Origin: an uncultured Selenomonadales bacterium
GTDB lineage: Bacteria > Bacillota > Negativicutes > Selenomonadales > Selenomonadaceae
Direction: 5' to 3'
NCBI GenBank assembly: GCA_947165295.1
Contig: CAMUZU010000001.1
Location: 62,001 to 126,000 of the forward strand
DNA: 64,000 nucleotides
A program made the position numbers and the translations under genes. Below, piece by piece: positions 17,422-26,227 of this stretch; positions within the stretch are counted from its first letter, which is position 1, and each line of letters opens with the position of its first letter. The notes beneath the pieces are model-generated. The model made no database searches. It had not been told where the DNA came from and saw nothing but the letters and a program-made list of their open reading frames with translations.

Positions 17422-18684
17422 ATGGATTTGTTCGACAGCATCAACGACGACAAAAAATTTTCGCCGCTTGCCGAAAGAATGCGCCCGAAAACTCTTCGGG
17501 ACTTCGTCGGTCAGGCGGCTGTTTTGCGCGGCGCGCTCGGCAAGATGATTTCGCAAGGTCAAACGCCGTCGCTGATTTTTTTCGGCGCACCGGGCACCGG
17601 TAAAACCACGCTCGCCAAAATTATCGCGAACGTCACGGCAAGCAATTTCGTCAAGGTCAACGCGGCACTTTCGGGCGTCACCGAACTGCGCAACATCGTC
17701 AAGACCGCCGAAGATCAGCGCAAATTTTATCGGCGGCGGACAATTCTTTTCGTCGACGAAATTCACCGCTTCAACAAAAGTCAGCAGGATTTCCTGTTGC
17801 CTTACGTCGAGGACGGGCGGTTGACTTTAATCGGCGCGACGACCGAAAATCCGTTCTTCGAGGTCAACGCCGCACTTTTGAGCCGCGTGAAGATTGTTCG
17901 GCTGGAAAAACTTTCCGTCGACGACATCAAACAAATTCTTCGCCGCGCAGTCGAAGCCGAATACAAAACTTTGCCCGTCGACGAACGCGCACTTGACATT
18001 ATCGCGGACTTCGCGGACGGCGACGCTCGCACGGCTTTGAACTTGTTGGAGCAGGCGGCGTTCACCGAAAAAATTTCCGTCGACACACTGCGCGAACTGC
18101 TCGGCGAAAAAATTCGGCGTTACGACAAAGGCGGCGACGTTCATTACGACACGGCAAGCGCGTTTATCAAAAGTATGCGCGGCTCCGACCCCGACGCGGC
18201 GATTTTTTATCTCGCGAAGATGATTGACGGCGGCGAAGACTTGAAGTTTATCGCTCGGCGAATTGTAATTTGCGCCTCCGAAGACGTGGGCAACGCCGAC
18301 CCGCAAGCTTTGATTTTGGCGAACGCGGCGGCTCAAGCGGCTCAATTCGTCGGAATGCCCGAAGCGCGAATCATTTTGGCTCAGGCGGTCACTTACGTTG
18401 CCTCGGCTCCGAAGTCGAACGCGGCTTACCTGGCGATTGATCGGGCTTTGGCGGACGTGAGGACTTCCGACGACGAAGTTCCCAAACATCTGCGCGACAC
18501 AAGTTACAAGGGCGCAAAGACTTTCGGGCACGGCGTCGGTTACAAATATCCGCACGACTTCGCGAATCACTTTGTGCGTCAACAGTACTTGCCCGACGGC
18601 AAAACATCTGCGCGATATTACGAACCGACCGCTCAAGGTTTCGAGTCGACGATTCGCACACGGCTTGACGGCTTGCGGAAATAA
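17422..18684 (+). CDS. rarA: Replication-associated recombination ATPase RarA
   Basis: RarA (MgsA) is a homotetrameric AAA+ ATPase of the clamp-loader type that acts at stalled replication forks. The 420-residue product has Walker A GAPGTGKTT (near residue 55), Walker B FVDEIHRFNKSQQD, sensor TLIGATTENP and the C-terminal family block APKSNAAYLAIDRALADV. It opens with MDLFDSINDDKKFSPLAERMRP, the usual start. It follows the AIPR gene by nine bases with its own AAGGAG site. Length and motifs are normal. Confidence 0.95.
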   Translation: MDLFDSINDDKKFSPLAERMRPKTLRDFVGQAAVLRGALGKMISQGQTPSLIFFGAPGTGKTTLAKIIANVTASNFVKVNAALSGVTELRNIVKTAEDQRKFYRRRTILFVDEIHRFNKSQQDFLLPYVEDGRLTLIGATTENPFFEVNAALLSRVKIVRLEKLSVDDIKQILRRAVEAEYKTLPVDERALDIIADFADGDARTALNLLEQAAFTEKISVDTLRELLGEKIRRYDKGGDVHYDTASAFIKSMRGSDPDAAIFYLAKMIDGGEDLKFIARRIVICASEDVGNADPQALILANAAAQAAQFVGMPEARIILAQAVTYVASAPKSNAAYLAIDRALADVRTSDDEVPKHLRDTSYKGAKTFGHGVGYKYPHDFANHFVRQQYLPDGKTSARYYEPTAQGFESTIRTRLDGLRK

Positions 18685-18695
18685 ATTCGCGGGGA

Positions 18696-18724
18696 TTGTT
18701 TTTTTAAAATCAGTCGATTATAAT
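18696..18724 (+). promoter_or_regulatory. Putative promoter for the RodZ-like gene
   Basis: TTGTTT (18696-18701) and TATAAT (18719-18724) are separated by 17 bases, just upstream of the ribosome binding site. Confidence 0.45.
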
Positions 18725-18747
18725 GCCCCCGAAAGGAGTTGGTTGAC

Positions 18748-19551
18748 ATGCTGGGCACCACGCTGCGCGACGAACGCGAGCGACAAAAGTTATCCGTCAA
18801 CGACATCGAACAGGGCACGAGTATTCGCGCACTTTACATAGAGGCCATCGAGAACGGCGAATACGACAAACTGCCGGGCGAAGTTTACACCCGCGGCTTC
18901 ATCAAAAATTACGCAAATTTTCTCGGCTTGGACGGCGACGCGTTCGCCAAACAGTTCACCGCCGAATTGCACGGGGCACCGCCTGCTCCGCCCGTCGAAG
19001 AAAAACCTGCGGCTCAACCCGTCGTCGAGTCACAGCCCGTCGTCGAGTCAAAACCTGCGAAGCCCGCTCAACCCGCGAAGAAGTCTTCAAAGGTCGTCGG
19101 CGAAGTTCGTGGCGAAAATCGCGGCTCGTCGGGCATTTTGATTGTCGCGGCGGTCGTGTTGATTGCGGCATTGGCGGGCGGCGCGTGGGCATTTCTTTCG
19201 GGCGACAGCGAAGTTGCGGACAACAAACCGCCCGTGCAAACTCAGCCCGTGCAAACTCAACCTGCGCAAACGCCCGTTGCCAACGCCAATCCCGCTCCGC
19301 AAGCTCCGGCCGACAGCGTCAAAATCGATGCGAAGTTCAACGGTCGTTGCTGGACACTCGTGACGGTTGACGGCGCGGTCGTGCTTGAAGGCGTCGTTGA
19401 AGCCGGCGAAAATCTTTCGTGGGAAGGCAAAGAATCCGTCAATCTGCGGCTCGGTGACGCGGGCGCGGTCGAACTGACGCACAACGGTCAAAGCCTCGGC
19501 GTGCAAGGCGGCGCGGGCGAAGTCGTCGACAAAACCTTCACGCGCAAATAA
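18748..19551 (+). CDS. rodZ: RodZ-like HTH/DUF4115 membrane protein
   Basis: This 267-residue protein has a RodZ architecture: a Cro/CI-type helix-turn-helix (1-70, with VNDIEQGTSIRALYIEAIENGEYDKLPGEVYTRGF), a proline/alanine-rich linker, one membrane helix (ILIVAAVVLIAALAGGAWAF), a second low-complexity linker with PVQTQPVQTQPAQTP repeats, and a C-terminal DUF4115 domain (CWTLVTVDG..LEGVVEAGE). RodZ anchors MreB and supports rod shape. ATG at 18748 is nine bases after AAAGGAG; a TTG three codons earlier is too close to that site. A strong terminator follows. No mreB is in the window. Confidence 0.88.
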   Translation: MLGTTLRDERERQKLSVNDIEQGTSIRALYIEAIENGEYDKLPGEVYTRGFIKNYANFLGLDGDAFAKQFTAELHGAPPAPPVEEKPAAQPVVESQPVVESKPAKPAQPAKKSSKVVGEVRGENRGSSGILIVAAVVLIAALAGGAWAFLSGDSEVADNKPPVQTQPVQTQPAQTPVANANPAPQAPADSVKIDAKFNGRCWTLVTVDGAVVLEGVVEAGENLSWEGKESVNLRLGDAGAVELTHNGQSLGVQGGAGEVVDKTFTRK

Positions 19552-19563
19552 TTTATCGAACGC

Positions 19564-19602
19564 AAAAAAATATCGGGGACTCAATCGAGTCTCCGATTTT
19601 TT
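19564..19602 (+). terminator. Strong hairpin terminator
   Basis: ATCGGGGACTC and GAGTCTCCGAT form a stem with a four-base AATC-type loop followed by TTTTTT. Upstream A-runs make it work both ways. It closes the plus-strand run ending with the RodZ-like gene. Confidence 0.85.
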
Positions 19603-19625
19603 CGTGCAATCGCCGCGACAGTAAT

Positions 19626-19727
19626 CGGCCGTCACGGATGACGGCCGCCGCCCGCGGTTGAAACAGGATGTTTCACCTGCGGGCTGTTTTCTTTTGCTAC
19701 TTTTCTTTTGCGCCAAAAGAAAAGTAG
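19626..19727. repeat. Composite palindromic repeat, copy E
   Basis: Order: CGGCCGTCA/TGACGGCCG (19626-19647), GCCCGCGGT..GAAACA/TGTTTC..GCGGGC (19649-19683), then CTACTTTTCTTTTG with its complement CAAAAGAAAAGTAG (19697-19727). It lies between two convergent genes and touches the stop of the phosphotransferase gene. Confidence 0.8.
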
Positions 19728-19728
19728 A

Positions 19729-21717
19729 TTAACCGCCAAAAAACAAACCGTGAGTTATCAGCCACCAACCGACCGTGCGCATGGCGGAAATAATTTGCGT
19801 GGCGTGTGCGCGCTCGTCGGCAAGGTTGACTTCGTTCAGCTCGTTGGAAGCGACGTGCGGCAACAACTCAATCACGTCCGAATCAATCTGCCCCGCAACT
19901 TTGGCGGTCAAGAACGCGTCCGTGTTGAAGCCGACGCCGTCACTTGCAAACAAGCTCGGCGCAATCGAGTAATACGCAAAATTCTGCGGCGCAATCATGT
20001 CAAGCAACGTCGGGACAATCGAAATGTGATCTCCGACAACGTCGGGCGGCAAAATGTTTTTCGTGACGCCGTTGCCGTACAAGACGAACGGAACGCTTTG
20101 ATGCTCAAAAATCGTCGGGTGCGTCGACGGGTCGCAACGAATCGCGTGGTCGCCCGTCACGACGAAAATACTTTCGGGGTACTTCGCAATCGCGTCGCGG
20201 ATAAAGCGCGTGATGACTTCGTCCATGTACCAGTAATGCCCAAGCTCCACGGCAAGCTGATTCGGGTCTTCGACGTTCGGGAACTTCTTCAAAACTTCGG
20301 TGACCGCGTTCAAGTCGTAACCTTCGGCCGCCAAGTCCAAATTATACGGCGGGTGATTGGTCGTCGTCATAATCAAGTGAACCGTCGGCGGCTCCCCGTC
20401 AAGATGATTCAGCAGCGCGTTGAACAAGTTTTCGTCCTTCGTGCCCCAAGTCGTCTGCTTCGGCGCGTTGAAGTCCGGGTAGCCGTAAAAGTTGTCGAAA
20501 CCTTGAGCCAGCGACATTTTGGCAATCGAGTCCCACGAAGGCATTCCGCCGTACCAGAAATCGACTTTGTAGCCCAGCTCCTTGAAAGGTGCCGCCATCG
20601 ACGTGATGTAAAGTTTTTCGTACGTGCGCGCCTGATAGTTGACGCGGATGTTCACGTCGGGAAGTCCCGTCACAAGGCCGGTTATCGCCGTCGACGTGAA
20701 ATCGCCGTTGGGCATGAAGTTGCGGCTGTAATAGCAGTTCTCCTCCGCGATAAGCGACTTGATACCTTCGGCAACCAAAAGTTCGTCGTACTTGCCAAGC
20801 AGCGGCCACTGCATGAACGTTTCGCCCAAGATGATAAAGATGTGACGCGGCTTCGGAATTTTTTCGCCCGAAGTCTTGCGTTCGAGATACGGCGCAAGAT
20901 TTTTTTCGGCAATGTTTTTGTTGACGGCGATAATCTGCGCGTACTCCTGAATCTTGTCGGGGTCAACGCCGGAAATTTTGCCCGCCTCCATGCGTTTGGC
21001 AATCGAGCGCGTGCGATACAAAGCCTGCGCGTCGTCGAGTATGCATTCGTTCAAAAAATCGTCGTTGGTGACGCCCGCGTTCTCCCAGTTCAAGCCGCCG
21101 CCGTAAGTGAAACTGCCGCCGAAACGCACGAACAGTCCGAACAGAAAAATTCCCGCGATTAAAGCCGCGCTGAAGCCCGCAGTCTTTTTCTTGTCGAACA
21201 TGACGCTTTCGGGCAACGGGAAAGTTTTTATCAGCAACAGCCGACTTAACGCCGCGATACAAATTATCATCAACAGCAGCGCGACGAGTGTTCGCCACAA
21301 GATGCCGTACTCTTGAACCATCGTGACGATTATCGACCAGAAGTCGTCGTGAAGTCCTTGCACAACTTCAAGCCCGTATGTCGATTGAAATGTGCGGTAA
21401 TACGGGAACCGCAACATGAACAGCAACGAAAACATCAGCGACGAAAAAATTCCGACGCCGAGGCGAATTCGCGAACTCAGCCCGCCGATTGAACACAGCA
21501 CGAACGGAATCAGCGTGACCGCGCCCGCAGTCTTCAAACTCAATCGCAAGCCCGCGAACAAAGCCGTCGCGATTTGTGCCGCGCCCGACTCCGCGCTCAT
21601 GTAACTCGACATAAGCCACATGAACAGTCCGCGGTAAATTTCCAGCAAAATCAGCACGAACAGGAACAATCGCAAGTCGCGCTGAATGCCGTCGAAAAAT
21701 CGTTTCAGGAACTTCAA
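19729..21717 (-). CDS. LTA-synthase/sulfatase-family envelope phosphotransferase
   Basis: The about 662-residue protein has five N-terminal membrane helices (about 15-220) and a large extracytoplasmic alkaline-phosphatase/sulfatase domain. Domain motifs are HIFIILGETFMQW (metal-site glutamate and catalytic threonine), NFMPNGDFTSTAITGLVTGLP, SMAAPFKELGYKVDFWYGG and the late VVTGDHA metal ligands. In Gram-positive cells such enzymes polymerise glycerol-phosphate; in an LPS-bearing cell it more likely adds phosphoglycerol or phosphoethanolamine to a surface polymer (inference). The start at 21717 (TTG) is eight bases after AGAGGAG. It is divergent from the GGDEF gene. Confidence 0.85.
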   Translation of the reverse strand: MKFLKRFFDGIQRDLRLFLFVLILLEIYRGLFMWLMSSYMSAESGAAQIATALFAGLRLSLKTAGAVTLIPFVLCSIGGLSSRIRLGVGIFSSLMFSLLFMLRFPYYRTFQSTYGLEVVQGLHDDFWSIIVTMVQEYGILWRTLVALLLMIICIAALSRLLLIKTFPLPESVMFDKKKTAGFSAALIAGIFLFGLFVRFGGSFTYGGGLNWENAGVTNDDFLNECILDDAQALYRTRSIAKRMEAGKISGVDPDKIQEYAQIIAVNKNIAEKNLAPYLERKTSGEKIPKPRHIFIILGETFMQWPLLGKYDELLVAEGIKSLIAEENCYYSRNFMPNGDFTSTAITGLVTGLPDVNIRVNYQARTYEKLYITSMAAPFKELGYKVDFWYGGMPSWDSIAKMSLAQGFDNFYGYPDFNAPKQTTWGTKDENLFNALLNHLDGEPPTVHLIMTTTNHPPYNLDLAAEGYDLNAVTEVLKKFPNVEDPNQLAVELGHYWYMDEVITRFIRDAIAKYPESIFVVTGDHAIRCDPSTHPTIFEHQSVPFVLYGNGVTKNILPPDVVGDHISIVPTLLDMIAPQNFAYYSIAPSLFASDGVGFNTDAFLTAKVAGQIDSDVIELLPHVASNELNEVNLADERAHATQIISAMRTVGWWLITHGLFFGG

Positions 21718-21752
21718 GAGCCGTGCTCCTCTCAAACGAAAATTTTGCCGAC

Positions 21753-21780
21753 ATTATATCAGATTTTCCACGTGACGCAA
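21753..21780 (-). promoter_or_regulatory. Putative promoter for the phosphotransferase gene
   Basis: On the minus strand TTGCGT and TATAAT are separated by 16 bases, about 35 bases before the start. Confidence 0.45.
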
Positions 21781-21817
21781 AAAAACCCGACGATTTTGTT
21801 GCGTCAAGAAATTTCTG

Positions 21818-21847
21818 TTGAAAACGCCCGCGAAGTTATGATATATT
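21818..21847 (+). promoter_or_regulatory. Putative promoter for the PAS-GGDEF gene
   Basis: TTGAAA (21818-21823) and TATATT (21842-21847) are 18 bases apart, 43 bases before the start. Confidence 0.4.
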
Positions 21848-21889
21848 TTCGGCACAAGCGAACAGATTATTTAAACCAAAGAGGTTGCC

Positions 21890-22834
21890 ATGTTGAACAA
21901 TACGGCTTTTTACAAAGAAATTCTCAGCGAAATGTCCGGCGGCGTGATTTATATTCAGCGCGGAAGAATTTTATTCGTCAATCCTGCGGCAACGGAAATT
22001 CTTGACAAAAACGAAGAGGACTTGTTCAACAAACTTTTTGCTGAATGTTTTTTTGACTACGACGAGAACGACGCCTTCAATCAAATGCTGTTGGAAGTTA
22101 TTTACGATTCAAGCCGCGAATACGAAAGAATTGTCCCGTATTTCACGGGCACGGAAACAAAACATTTGCACGTGCATACTTCGTCGCTGAAATTTGATTC
22201 CGAGAATGTTGGGATAATTATTTTGTTCGACGACGTAACGGAATTGCTGAAACTGCGCGGCGTCGCTCTTGATTTGGAAAAAATCAAAGACATTAATCGT
22301 CAGCTGAGCGAGTCGCGGGACTTTTACAAACGCACGGCGGAGACCGACAAACTCACGGGGCTGTTGAACAAAATCACCTTTGAAAATACTTGTCGCGAAT
22401 ATCTTCAAAACATTTCGGCGGGCGAAATTGCCGCGCTGTTCGTGGCGGACTTGGACAATTTTAAAAAAGCCAACGACACCTACGGACATCAATTCGGCGA
22501 TTTGATTCTAAAAAAATTCGCTCAGGCACTTCACGACCAATTCAATGCGGACAGCTTAATCGGGCGATTCGGCGGCGATGAATTCGTTATTCTGCTGAAA
22601 AATGTTGCCGATATAAATTTCGTCGTCGACAAGGCGCGAAAGATACTTGAAATGGCGTGCGATTTGCATTCCGACAAAGAATGGCATCTTTCGGCGAGCA
22701 TCGGCATTTCGATTATTGACGGCGACGAAAAAAATTATTCGGAAATTTTTGCGGCGGCGGATAAGTCGGTCTATGTGGTTAAATCTCAAGGCCGCAACGG
22801 ATTCAGCGTCAACGGCGCGGCAAAACAAACTTGA
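21890..22834 (+). CDS. PAS-GGDEF diguanylate cyclase
   Basis: The 314-residue cytosolic protein has an N-terminal PAS-like sensor (about 1-130, with GGVIYIQRGRILFVNPAATEIL), a coiled linker and a GGDEF domain (about 165-305). Intact active-site residues are in GRFGGDEFVI, with metal-binding VADLDNFKKANDTYGHQFGD. It should make cyclic di-GMP from GTP. The RxxD inhibitory site usually found just before GGDEF reads NADS here, so product inhibition through that site is probably absent. The AAAGAGG site is at normal spacing. A terminator follows. No EAL or effector gene is nearby. Confidence 0.9.
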   Translation: MLNNTAFYKEILSEMSGGVIYIQRGRILFVNPAATEILDKNEEDLFNKLFAECFFDYDENDAFNQMLLEVIYDSSREYERIVPYFTGTETKHLHVHTSSLKFDSENVGIIILFDDVTELLKLRGVALDLEKIKDINRQLSESRDFYKRTAETDKLTGLLNKITFENTCREYLQNISAGEIAALFVADLDNFKKANDTYGHQFGDLILKKFAQALHDQFNADSLIGRFGGDEFVILLKNVADINFVVDKARKILEMACDLHSDKEWHLSASIGISIIDGDEKNYSEIFAAADKSVYVVKSQGRNGFSVNGAAKQT

Positions 22835-22850
22835 CAGCGTTTCAAAAAAG

Positions 22851-22885
22851 TTCGTGAGCCGACAATCGGCTTGCGAATTTTTTTA
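22851..22885 (+). terminator. Hairpin terminator after the GGDEF gene
   Basis: TTCG..AGCCGA and TCGGCT..CGAA form the stem, followed by TTTTTTT. Confidence 0.75.
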
Positions 22886-22937
22886 TTGGAAACACGTCGG
22901 CAAAAAAAAATCGCCCGCGCTCGGCGGACGAAGAATT

Positions 22938-23966
22938 TCAGCCCATGGATTTAATTTTGTCTTCGACGAAGGCGACGGGAATTTTGTCCAGGCAGTCTTC
23001 GTCTTTGGGGCAAGCGCGTTTCCAGCAACCTTTGCACGGGCGTTCGACTTCAATGGCGTGTTCAAGTTGCCCGAAAGGTCCGTTGCGCTCGACGTTCGTG
23101 GGACCCATCAACATGACCGTCCGCACGCCGAGAGCCGCTCCGAGGTGAACAGGCCCCGTGTCGCCGCCGATAACCAGCCGCGAACTTCGGATGACATGCG
23201 TAAGTTGCGCAATGTTCGTGCGGTTGACAAGATTAATCGGCGGAATTTCCATAAGCGATTCAATTTCCCGGGCACGTTGCGCGTCAAGGTCACCGCTGCC
23301 GACAAGAACGGGCACGACCGCAAGTTGATAAAACCAGTCGCCCAAAGCCGCAAAGTTTTTCGTCGGCCAACGTTTGTTCGGCCAATTCGCACCGACAACG
23401 AACGTCACGAACGGGTTGCCGTCGCGAAGTCCCGCCTGCTCCATAATCGCCCGCGCAGATTCGGATTCTTTGACGGGCACGCGAAGCGGGAAGACAACTT
23501 TGTCGACGACGCAACCGACCGCACGCGCCGTGTCAAGGTAACGTTCGACGATGTGACCTTCGGCGTTTTCACCGACGACGGGCTTTGAAACTTTATCGCT
23601 AAGTTCGCGCATGTTGCAAATGCCAAGCTTGATGTTTGACTTCGCAAAGAACGCAATGGCCGCCGACTTGAAAAGCCCCTGCAAGTCAAGTACTGCGTCG
23701 TAACTTTGCTGTTGCAGTTCCTGCTTGAACGGGAAAAACTCGCGCATGAAACCTTTCAGCGTGCGGAAACTTTTTTTGTTGAACAGGATAATTTTGTCGA
23801 CGCACGGATTCATTTTGAGCAAGTCATAGCTCGGCGGCTCGACGACCCAAGTGACCTTCGCGTCGGGGAAAGTTTCTTTGATGGCGTAGCTGACGGGCAG
23901 CGCGTGAATCACGTCGCCCAACGCGCTAAGCTTAACGATTAAAACGTTTTGCAGACCTTCGCTCAT
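22938..23966 (-). CDS. LPS heptosyltransferase (glycosyltransferase family 9)
   Basis: This 342-residue cytoplasmic-face enzyme transfers heptose from ADP-heptose to the LPS inner core. GT9 motifs include the N-terminal ILIVKLSALGDVIHALP-type opening (VLIVKLSALGDVIHALPVS), VLDLQGLFKSA, FVVGANWPNKRWP, and the nucleotide-sugar block VIGGDTGPVHLGAALGV near the C-terminus. The late cysteine cluster (CKGCWKRACPKDEDC) is common in this family. It overlaps the next upstream gene hldE2 by four bases (ATGA), so they are coupled. Whether it acts as heptosyltransferase I or II cannot be decided. Confidence 0.9.
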   Translation of the reverse strand: MSEGLQNVLIVKLSALGDVIHALPVSYAIKETFPDAKVTWVVEPPSYDLLKMNPCVDKIILFNKKSFRTLKGFMREFFPFKQELQQQSYDAVLDLQGLFKSAAIAFFAKSNIKLGICNMRELSDKVSKPVVGENAEGHIVERYLDTARAVGCVVDKVVFPLRVPVKESESARAIMEQAGLRDGNPFVTFVVGANWPNKRWPTKNFAALGDWFYQLAVVPVLVGSGDLDAQRAREIESLMEIPPINLVNRTNIAQLTHVIRSSRLVIGGDTGPVHLGAALGVRTVMLMGPTNVERNGPFGQLEHAIEVERPCKGCWKRACPKDEDCLDKIPVAFVEDKIKSMG

Positions 23967-24433
23967 TGTTTCAGCTCCAAAATTTTTTCAACGATGTTGG
24001 TTGTCGAACGTCCCGCGACCAAATTTATAAATTCGACGCGCCCGCCGAATTGCTGAACGATTTTCGCTTCGGGCAACGTGTCAAGCGTGTAATCGCCGCC
24101 CTTGACGTAAACATTCGGCTTGACTTCGGCAATTAACGCTTCGGCAGTTTGTTCGCCGAAAATAATCACGTGGTCAACGGCTTTAAGTCCCGACAAAACT
24201 TCGGCACGGTCAAGTTGCGAATTAATCGGACGCGAATTGCCTTTGAGCCGACGGACGGATTCGTCGGAATTCAAGCCGACAATCATCACGTCGCCGAAAG
24301 TTTTTGCCGCCGTCAAGTAACGGACGTGTCCCGCGTGAAGAATGTCGAAACAGCCGTTCGTGAAAACGATTTTGTTGCCGCGTGACCTTAATTCGTCGCA
24401 GAAAGTTTCAACGTCGTTTCTGTCAATCAACAT
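23963..24433 (-). CDS. hldC: D-glycero-beta-D-manno-heptose 1-phosphate adenylyltransferase
   Basis: This 156-residue nucleotidyltransferase corresponds to the C-terminal half of HldE (RfaE domain II). It joins AMP to heptose 1-phosphate to give ADP-heptose. The cytidylyltransferase-fold motifs FTNGCFDILHAGHVRYL (with the HxGH signature), GLNSDESVRRLKG and the PNVYVKGGDYTLD segment are present. ATG at 24433 has a GGAG about eleven bases upstream. The kinase half is a separate gene 250 bases upstream, with a composite repeat in between; in many bacteria the two are fused. Confidence 0.92.
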   Translation of the reverse strand: MLIDRNDVETFCDELRSRGNKIVFTNGCFDILHAGHVRYLTAAKTFGDVMIVGLNSDESVRRLKGNSRPINSQLDRAEVLSGLKAVDHVIIFGEQTAEALIAEVKPNVYVKGGDYTLDTLPEAKIVQQFGGRVEFINLVAGRSTTNIVEKILELKQ

Positions 24434-24462
24434 AAATTTCAGCTCCAAAGATAACGTAGCTC

Positions 24463-24682
24463 CGGCCGTCATGGATGACGGCCGCCACACAAGCCGCGTC
24501 GTCGGCGCGTGATGCGTCGACAGCGGCAACGAAACGCACGGCACGATGCACGTCAATCGTAGCGACAACACGGCCGCACAGGACGTGCGGCCGCCCGGCG
24601 TACGACGCGTGACGCGGAGTCCGTCGGGTCGAAGCGCCTTTCTTTTGGTTACTTTTCTTTGGCGCCGTCAAAGAAAAGTAAC
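24463..24682. repeat. Composite palindromic repeat, copy F (two GGCC modules)
   Basis: CGGCCGTCAT/ATGACGGCCG (24463-24484) is followed after 86 bases by a different GGCC-type stem, CGGCCGCAC/GTGCGGCCG (24571-24593). It ends with GTTACTTTTCTTTG and its complement CAAAGAAAAGTAAC (24648-24682), three bases before the hldE1 stop. It looks like one repeat inserted next to another. It separates the two heptose genes. Confidence 0.75.
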
Positions 24683-24684
24683 GT

Positions 24685-25677
24685 TCAGCGTGCACGTTCC
24701 AAAGCCGCGACGAGTTCGGTTGCGCTGACGGTACTTGTGCCCATCTTTCGGACGGCAAGACCCGCCGCGTAATTGGCAATCTTCGCCGCGACGGAAGGTT
24801 GAGCCCCGGCCGTCAACGCCAAAAGAAAAGCCGCAACGCAGGTGTCGCCCGCGCCCGACACGTCGTAAACTTCGCTCATGTCGCTAACGGGGATGTGATG
24901 CGCCGCGCCGTTTCGCTCGAACAAAGTCATGCCCATTTCGCCGCGAGTAATCAAAACTCCGTTGACGTTGAGTTTCGCCAAAATCGTCGCGCCCGCGCCG
25001 ATTAAGTCCGTGATGTCGTTGAGCGGGTGTCCGACGAATTCGCCGAGCTCCGAATCGTTTTGCTTGATGTAGCCGACGCCCTCGAAGTCGCCGATGTTGT
25101 AGCGCGAATCGACGATGTTGGGAATCTTCTGCTTGCCGGCGTAGCGGGTTATCAACTTGCGTGCGTTCTGAGTAATCGTGCCGGAACCGTAATCGCTCAT
25201 GATAATTCCGTCGACCTTCGGTAAAATGCGGTCAATCTTCGTCAACAGTTCGGCTTCGACCTTCTTGCCGAGCGGCTCTTTGCTTTCGTTGTCAATGCGG
25301 ACAATTTGTTGACTGACCGTCGCACGACCGCCCGCAATGATTCGCGTCTTTGAAATTGTCGGACGGCTTTTGTCGCGCACGAGACCTTCAATGTGCACGT
25401 CGAGATCTTTTAAGATTGTGCGCAACTTTTCGGCATAAGGATCGTCGCCGATAATGCCGACCGCGTAAACTTCGCCGCCGAGAGTAGCCGCGTTGGCAAC
25501 GACGTTCGCCGCGCCGCCCGCAACGATTTTTTCGCCCGCCTTTTCGAGAATCAACACGGGTGCTTCGCGAGAAATTCTGGAGATGCGCCCGTCGACATAG
25601 ACGTCGGCAACGATGTCGCCAATGACCAAAATCTTCTTGTCCTGCATGTTTGTCGTGATGTTGATGAGTTCTTGCAA
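24685..25677 (-). CDS. hldA: D-glycero-beta-D-manno-heptose-7-phosphate kinase
   Basis: This 330-residue PfkB-family kinase matches the N-terminal half of HldE (RfaE domain I), which phosphorylates heptose 7-phosphate at C1. Visible motifs are VIGDIVADVYVDGRISRISREAPV, the di-glycine substrate site GGAANVVANAATLGGEV and the PfkB catalytic signature DVSGAGDTCVAAFLLAL. The start is TTG at 25677, eight bases after AAGGAGG. It is probably in one LPS-core transcription unit with hldC and the heptosyltransferase, unless the repeat between them stops transcription. Confidence 0.92.
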   Translation of the reverse strand: MQELINITTNMQDKKILVIGDIVADVYVDGRISRISREAPVLILEKAGEKIVAGGAANVVANAATLGGEVYAVGIIGDDPYAEKLRTILKDLDVHIEGLVRDKSRPTISKTRIIAGGRATVSQQIVRIDNESKEPLGKKVEAELLTKIDRILPKVDGIIMSDYGSGTITQNARKLITRYAGKQKIPNIVDSRYNIGDFEGVGYIKQNDSELGEFVGHPLNDITDLIGAGATILAKLNVNGVLITRGEMGMTLFERNGAAHHIPVSDMSEVYDVSGAGDTCVAAFLLALTAGAQPSVAAKIANYAAGLAVRKMGTSTVSATELVAALERAR

Positions 25678-25723
25678 CTTGCCAACCTCCTTGTAGAACG
25701 AGGGATTAGAACTATGGATTAGG

Positions 25724-26227
25724 TTATCTTGTTCTGTTCCCTATCGCAATGTACTGCGGGACAATGTCTGCATACGAGCCGTCGGGCATTCTGAAACCTT
25801 CGGGTATCGTGCCGAGTTCGACAAAGCCGAGCCGTCGATACAAGTGCCGTGCGTGAACGTTCGTGGCGACAACCGCGTTGAACTGCAAAATCCGAAAGCC
25901 CAGTTCGCCCGCCTTGTCAATCGAGTGCTTGACGATAAGTTCGCCGAGATGTTGACCGCGCACGTTTGAACGGACGGCGTAACTTGCATTGGCAATGTGA
26001 CCGCAACGCCCGACGTTGTTCGGGTGCAAGATGTACAACGCCAAAACTTCGCCCGCGTCGTCGACAGCAAGACCCGTGAACGATTGCGCACGAAAAAATT
26101 CGTCGCCCGACGCGTCGTCGAGTTCGTCCTCCTGCGGGAAGGCAATTCCGTCGCGCACAACTTCGTTCCAAACTTCGACGGCGGCGCGAACAAACTTTGA
26201 ATCATACGCAACAACTTTTGCAGACAT
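25724..26227 (-). CDS. GNAT-family N-acetyltransferase
   Basis: The 167-residue protein has the GNAT fold. The acetyl-CoA-binding segment is NVRGQHLGELIVKHSIDKA (R/Q-x-x-G-x-G/A form), followed by FNAVVATNVHARHLYRRLGFVELGTIPEG, the usual strand-helix with the LYRRLGF motif. The acceptor is not known. The stop-start arrangement with the ArnT-like gene upstream (one shared base at 26227) suggests coupled translation, so a role in sugar or lipid modification is possible but unproved. Confidence 0.88.
   Translation of the reverse strand: MSAKVVAYDSKFVRAAVEVWNEVVRDGIAFPQEDELDDASGDEFFRAQSFTGLAVDDAGEVLALYILHPNNVGRCGHIANASYAVRSNVRGQHLGELIVKHSIDKAGELGFRILQFNAVVATNVHARHLYRRLGFVELGTIPEGFRMPDGSYADIVPQYIAIGNRTR

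Noticed and set aside
19708..21162. 484-residue plus-strand reading frame
   Set aside because: Antisense to the phosphotransferase gene, whose product matches a known family; this frame has only arginine-rich composition.
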